DNA of 10,641 nt, from NCBI GenBank assembly GCA_022865845.1, contig JALHUC010000384.1, positions 1-10,641 on the forward strand. Direction: 5' to 3'. Source of the DNA: a bacterium (GTDB taxonomy: Bacteria > BMS3Abin14). Positions within the stretch are counted from its first letter, which is position 1. Each line of letters starts with the position of its first letter. A program made the translations under genes and the position numbers. The notes beneath the pieces are model-generated. The model saw only the letters and a program-made list of their open reading frames with translations. It had not been told where the DNA came from and did not search any database. Positions 8,833 to 10,641 of the stretch are shown here, piece by piece.

Positions 8833-8880
8833 AAAAACCTCACCAGTGAGCGACCGCTTTAAGCGGTCTTACCGGCGAGG
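8831..8880 (-). terminator. Intrinsic terminator at the fthC start codon
   Basis: On the minus strand CCTCGCCGGT (8880-8871) pairs with ACTGGTGAGG (8847-8838), with two G-U pairs. Inside is a second stem, GACCGCTT (8868-8861) with AAGCGGTC (8859-8852). U7 follows (8837-8831). It could terminate the 6S RNA transcript or act as an attenuator for fthC. GGTGAGG in its 3' arm is also the presumed fthC ribosome binding site. Confidence 0.85.
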
Positions 8881-9056
8881 TCCGCGAAAGGACTAGTCCC
8901 TAACTTGAAGGAACCCTCATGACCTCATGAACACCCCGGCGCTGTTGGGGGCCCGGGAGATGAGAAACTTGAGGTGGTTGTAACTGTGTTCCTTTGTATC
9001 TGGCAGGGCTGACACTTCAACCCATCATACCATTTACGGAGATCCTCAGCTGAAAA
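8838..9056 (-). promoter_or_regulatory. Structured leader RNA upstream of fthC, no known class recognised
   Basis: Downstream of the 6S RNA the minus strand can fold into a long rod. AAGGAAC (8994-8988) pairs with GTTCCTT (8914-8908), CCTCA (8974-8970) with TGAGG (8919-8915), CTCAT (8964-8960) with ATGAG (8928-8924), and CCCGG (8957-8953) with CCGGG (8939-8935). A palindrome GGACTAGTCC (8899-8890) and the terminator hairpin follow. GAGGTC (8926-8921) could instead pair with GACCTC (8882-8877), which would break the terminator. That gives an on/off arrangement typical of attenuators or riboswitches. A direct repeat of TCATGAGG (8930-8923, 8922-8915) gives the rod alternative registers. A -10-like TATAAC (9068-9063) has no convincing -35. 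I cannot match the sequence to the THF riboswitch or another class. No protein-coding frame is credible here. Confidence 0.5.
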
Positions 9057-9126
9057 CTTCAAGTTATATATAGAACTGGACTTTAGCAGACCTCATGGGC
9101 CGGTCCAGATTGCTTCCAAAGTAAAG

Positions 9127-9305
9127 AACCCCCGCCAATGCCGTGGTCAAGTTGAGCAATTGAACCTGCACAACCAGGTGGGCCTCCCGCGTGACGCTTC
9201 AGGCTTTTCGCTTGACGCGAACATGCTCACCACGCCCTCAGCAAGAGTCCCGTATTTCGAGTGTTGGCTCAAAAGTAACAGGCCTCCACGAACAGAGCAG
9301 GGGTT
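9127..9305 (-). ncRNA. ssrS: 6S RNA
   Basis: 6S RNA mimics an open promoter, binds the housekeeping RNA polymerase holoenzyme and dampens transcription in stationary phase. The minus strand shows clear similarity to E. coli 6S RNA: GGTGAGCATGTTCG (9231-9218) against GGTGAGCATGCTCG, then CGAAAAGCCT against CGAGAAGCCT, followed by CACCTGG against CACCTTG. Near the 5' end TGTTCG, GGCC and TGAGCC also match. The apical hairpin is TTCGC-GTCAA-GCGAA (9221-9207). The ends close in a 9-bp stem, AACCCCTGC (9305-9297) with GCGGGGGTT (9135-9127), giving 179 nt, close to the 183 nt of E. coli. The location between zapA and fthC is the conserved one. No strong terminator follows directly, so the RNA is probably processed from a longer transcript that continues toward fthC. 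Confidence 0.92.
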
Positions 9306-9312
9306 ACTAGAC

Positions 9313-9341
9313 AATCTAGCAGAAAGAGACTGCCTCAGCAA
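9313..9341 (-). promoter_or_regulatory. Candidate 6S RNA promoter
   Basis: TTGCTG (9341-9336) and TAGATT (9318-9313) are 17 bp apart on the minus strand. Transcription would begin 7-8 nt later at about 9305, exactly the first base of the 6S closing stem. The hexamers are only moderate matches; the fit to the 6S 5' end is the main support. Confidence 0.6.
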
Positions 9342-9348
9342 GAGGCTT

Positions 9349-9369
9349 AGTGAACAGTGAACGGTTCAC
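9349..9369. repeat. Short AGTGAAC heptamer pair with palindromic end
   Basis: Two AGTGAAC units (9349-9362) run into GTTCAC, making a GTGAAC-G-GTTCAC palindrome (9357-9369). The same word forms the array at 1462-1482. Confidence 0.7.
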
Positions 9370-9413
9370 AGAAAAATCGGACCCGGCCCTATGAAAAAAA
9401 CCTTAAAAGCCGG

Positions 9414-9433
9414 AAACACTGTATGCAGTGTTT
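9414..9433. terminator. Hairpin between zapA and 6S RNA
   Basis: AAACACTG (9414-9421) and CAGTGTTT (9426-9433) form a perfect 8-bp stem with a 4-nt loop. On the minus strand it ends in GTGTTT, with further T runs 10-20 nt on, so it may weakly terminate zapA. It could also work on the plus strand, where T5 follows, but no plus-strand gene is present. Confidence 0.4.
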
Positions 9434-9464
9434 TTGTGACTACATGTTTTTGGTGTCCGGATAT

Positions 9465-9499
9465 AGTTAACTGTGTACTGTCAACTGTAGACTGTTAAC
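9465..9499. repeat. Heptamer array 3' of zapA, TGTNNAC family
   Basis: Five 7-bp units, AGTTAAC, TGTGTAC, TGTCAAC, TGTAGAC and TGTTAAC, end 8 bp before the zapA stop codon. The invariant positions are GT at 2-3 and AC at 6-7. Confidence 0.85.
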
Positions 9500-9507
9500 T
9501 TTCCTCT

Positions 9508-9789
9508 TCAGGACGCCTCCTGATCCAGCGTCTCCTCGATCTGGTGCGTCAGTTTCTTCATGCGTGCCTTAAGCTCTTCGGATTCCTCGAGCATGGTCAT
9601 AAGCTCATCCGCGATGTTAAGTGAAGCCAGGATCGCGATGCGTGATGTTGAGACCGTATCGGTAACCTGTGCGATCTCACGCATTTTACGGTCAACGAAC
9701 TCCGCAACCCGACGAACATAATCCGGATCCTTGTCACCGCGTACGGTGTAGACCTTCCCGAATATCTCGACGTCTACCCTACCAGACAT
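9508..9789 (-). CDS. zapA: Cell division protein ZapA
   Basis: ZapA is a small cytoplasmic protein that cross-links FtsZ filaments at the division site. The 93-residue product has the family pattern: an N-terminal beta region, VDVEIFGKVYTVRGDKDPDYV, that forms the globular domain, a helix with EFVDRKMREI, the conserved ILASLNIADEL segment (53-63), and a C-terminal coiled coil (about 64-90) used for dimerisation. The ATG at 9789 has GGGAGG 3 nt upstream, which is tight, but no better in-frame start exists and the protein begins as relatives do. It follows a 69-codon gene after 143 bp of hairpin-rich leader and precedes the 6S RNA gene, the order seen in many proteobacteria. Confidence 0.93.
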   Translation of the reverse strand: MSGRVDVEIFGKVYTVRGDKDPDYVRRVAEFVDRKMREIAQVTDTVSTSRIAILASLNIADELMTMLEESEELKARMKKLTHQIEETLDQEAS

Positions 9790-9801
9790 GTTCCTCCCAT
9801 G

Positions 9802-9853
9802 AAGACTTATCCCTTCGGTCTAAGTCTTTCTCCAAGGCAAGCTACGCTTGCTT
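9802..9853 (-). promoter_or_regulatory. Two hairpins in the zapA leader
   Basis: AAGACTTA (9802-9809) pairs with TAAGTCTT (9821-9828), and AGGCAAGC (9835-9842) with GCTTGCTT (9846-9853, one G-U). On the minus strand they stand directly before the zapA ribosome binding site (9798-9793). They may affect translation or RNA stability; no known motif is recognised. Confidence 0.45.
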
Positions 9854-9902
9854 AAAACACCTTCTCGCAATAAACAACACACTTTACAATATCAAAGAAT
9901 CC

Positions 9903-9934
9903 AGGAGCCTGAAGAGGTTTTCTGACAGGCTCCT
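9903..9934 (-). terminator. Hairpin at the end of the small gene upstream of zapA
   Basis: AGGAGCCTG (9903-9911) and CAGGCTCCT (9926-9934) form a perfect 9-bp stem with a 14-nt loop. It starts inside the stop codon of the upstream gene. The following U content is poor (GGATTCTTTG), so partial termination or processing is more likely than full termination. Confidence 0.5.
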
Positions 9935-10142
9935 AAAGGGATTTAAGCCTCTTTATAGCGCGCCGGATAAGCTCCGCTGCTTCTTCATTTACCTGGTCAG
10001 GTCGGTTAATAACCCTACCTTTGATAGCCTCGCCAACAGACGCTTCCGTGCTCCTTGAAAGGCCAACGCCAGATGCATTGCCCCTGGTTTTTTTCACCAA
10101 CTGACTGACAGCCCTTTCAAGATCATCAAGCGCCCTAAGCAT
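9933..10142 (-). CDS. Small protein of unknown function upstream of zapA
   Basis: A 69-residue product is encoded with a good ribosome binding site, AGGAG 5 nt before the ATG at 10142, and a strong promoter just upstream, so it is very likely a real gene. Residues 1-20 (MLRALDDLERAVSQLVKKTR) and 53-69 (ending RRAIKRLKSL) look like amphipathic helices. The middle (about 21-50) is rich in Gly, Ser and Val and probably flexible. I do not recognise the family. The position before zapA is where several deltaproteobacteria carry a small coiled-coil division protein (ZapB-like), but the sequence lacks the continuous leucine-zipper pattern expected of ZapB, so that name is not applied. It is the first gene of the minus-strand run, and a role connected with ZapA is only an inference from position. 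Confidence 0.8.
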   Translation of the reverse strand: MLRALDDLERAVSQLVKKTRGNASGVGLSRSTEASVGEAIKGRVINRPDQVNEEAAELIRRAIKRLKSL

Positions 10143-10165
10143 AAGTTCTCCTCATGTTGGTGAAT

Positions 10166-10195
10166 AAAATAAGTTATTTCAATGACTTCTGTCAA
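10166..10195 (-). promoter_or_regulatory. Promoter of the zapA operon
   Basis: A perfect -35 TTGACA (10195-10190) and TATTTT (10171-10166) are 18 bp apart (or TTATTT at 17 bp). Transcription would start near 10159, about 17 nt before the ATG of the 69-codon gene, leaving a very short leader. Confidence 0.75.
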
Positions 10196-10200
10196 GTATG

Positions 10201-10234
10201 TTAAAGCAGGACCTCAGGGGAGGTCCTGCTTTAA
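10201..10234. terminator. Perfect 15-bp palindromic hairpin, probable bidirectional terminator
   Basis: TTAAAGCAGGACCTC (10201-10215) and GAGGTCCTGCTTTAA (10220-10234) pair without mismatch around a 4-nt loop AGGG. T runs are short (TTT) on both strands. It ends 6 bp from the zapA-operon -35 box, so it may shield that promoter from transcription arriving from the right. Confidence 0.65.
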
Positions 10235-10305
10235 GTGTAGAGTGCAGAGTGTAGGGTGTGGGGTGTAGAGGAAAACAGGCCAAAGACCAAAGCCCAAAGT
10301 CCAAT
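10234..10305. repeat. Left heptamer cluster: AGTGTAG array then GTCCAAA-family array
   Basis: Positions 10234-10268 hold AGTGTAG, AGTGCAG, AGTGTAG, GGTGTGG and GGTGTAG. Positions 10278-10305 hold GGCCAAA, GACCAAA, GCCCAAA and GTCCAAT. Both have an exact 7-bp period. The two families recur in reverse order and orientation at 10556-10621. Confidence 0.9.
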
Positions 10306-10555
10306 GGGATAAAGGCAGTGATCCGTGATTTAAAAAAATATAGCTCTTAATACAGAATGTGGAACCAGGGGTGCAGTTGCGCCGGGTAACGCCAGGGCAT
10401 GTTTAAAAAGGAATAACAGAGATGAAAGGGATGAAACAAGCCCAGTGTCTTAGGTTCAATTTCTACCGGTATCACAGTAAGGTACGCTATGTGCTGAAGA
10501 CAGGAACGTAGCTTTGTTGGGGCCAGGTGTTTAAAGTTTAACGTTTCAATCTTTT
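10306..10555. other. Gene-free spacer between two mirrored heptamer clusters
   Basis: About 250 bp with no open frame of note, no tRNA and no clear terminator. I see nothing that can be named here. It is notable only for being flanked by repeat clusters that mirror each other. Confidence 0.5.
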
Positions 10556-10621
10556 CCTTTGGGCCTTGGGCTTTGGTCTTTGGGCTAGCAAGGCGCTTTA
10601 CACTCTACACACTACACTCAT
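10556..10621. repeat. Right heptamer cluster, inverted relative to the left cluster
   Basis: Positions 10556-10583 hold CCTTTGG-type units (CCTTTGG, GCCTTGG, GCTTTGG, TCTTTGG), the complement of the CCAAAGN word. Positions 10601-10621 hold CACTCTA, CACACTA and CACTCAT, the complement of the TAGAGTG/TAGTGTG word of the left cluster. Confidence 0.85.
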
Positions 10622-10641
10622 TTAACTACATACCCCTTCAA

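Noticed and set aside
8838..9056. This rod-like fold as the 6S RNA itself
   Set aside because: It was the first candidate because of its position, but the segment 9127-9305 has direct sequence similarity to E. coli 6S RNA and a proper closing stem.
9160..9360. 66-codon plus-strand frame
   Set aside because: It is antisense to the 6S RNA gene, which explains the sequence.
10234..10621. CRISPR array
   Set aside because: Units are 7 bp, directly abutting and without unique spacers, and no cas gene is present.
10234..10621. Insertion sequence or MITE
   Set aside because: There are no identical terminal inverted repeats, no target-site duplication and no transposase; the mirrored clusters are reported only as an observation.

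Overview
The window looks like a chromosomal housekeeping segment of a Gram-negative bacterium, most likely a Desulfobacterota/deltaproteobacterial lineage. I infer this from the gene order small coiled-coil gene - zapA - 6S RNA - fthC - rny - ymdB - xseA, which I associate with Geobacter/Desulfuromonas-type genomes, from a CIRCE-controlled groESL operon, and from GroEL's Gly/Met-rich tail. No phage, plasmid, transposase or CRISPR array is visible.

Layout: (a) 1-1435, minus strand: a PAP2-fold protein truncated by the window edge and lacking both catalytic histidines, translationally coupled to an upstream DUF502 membrane protein. (b) 1436-1785: a divergent promoter region holding 7-bp repeats, a sigma70-type promoter and a CIRCE operator. 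(c) 1786-3767, plus strand: groES and groEL, followed by two terminators. (d) 3860-4457: about 600 bp without a gene, packed with short repeats. (e) 4458-10142, minus strand: a long run of genes in transcription order: a 69-codon gene of unknown function, zapA, ssrS (6S RNA), fthC, rny, ymdB, xseA. It links septum assembly, RNA polymerase control, folate repair, mRNA decay, a metallophosphoesterase and exonuclease VII. (f) 10143-10641: the promoter of that run, a 15-bp palindromic terminator and two mirror-image groups of heptamer repeats.

Two things stand out. First, nearly every intergenic gap over about 100 bp holds tandem arrays with an exact 7-bp period, built from a few recurring words (ATTNNNN, GTCCAAA, AGTGAAC, AGTGTAG, GACGCTA, TGTNNAC, ATCTCAN) in both orientations. 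They run into stop codons and ribosome binding sites but are not seen inside genes. Second, between the 6S RNA and fthC lies a separate, strongly foldable leader of about 210 nt. It ends in a terminator hairpin whose 3' arm is the fthC Shine-Dalgarno sequence and whose U-tract contains the TTG start codon. I cannot match it to a known riboswitch class. Both are readings by eye and need comparative and folding tests.
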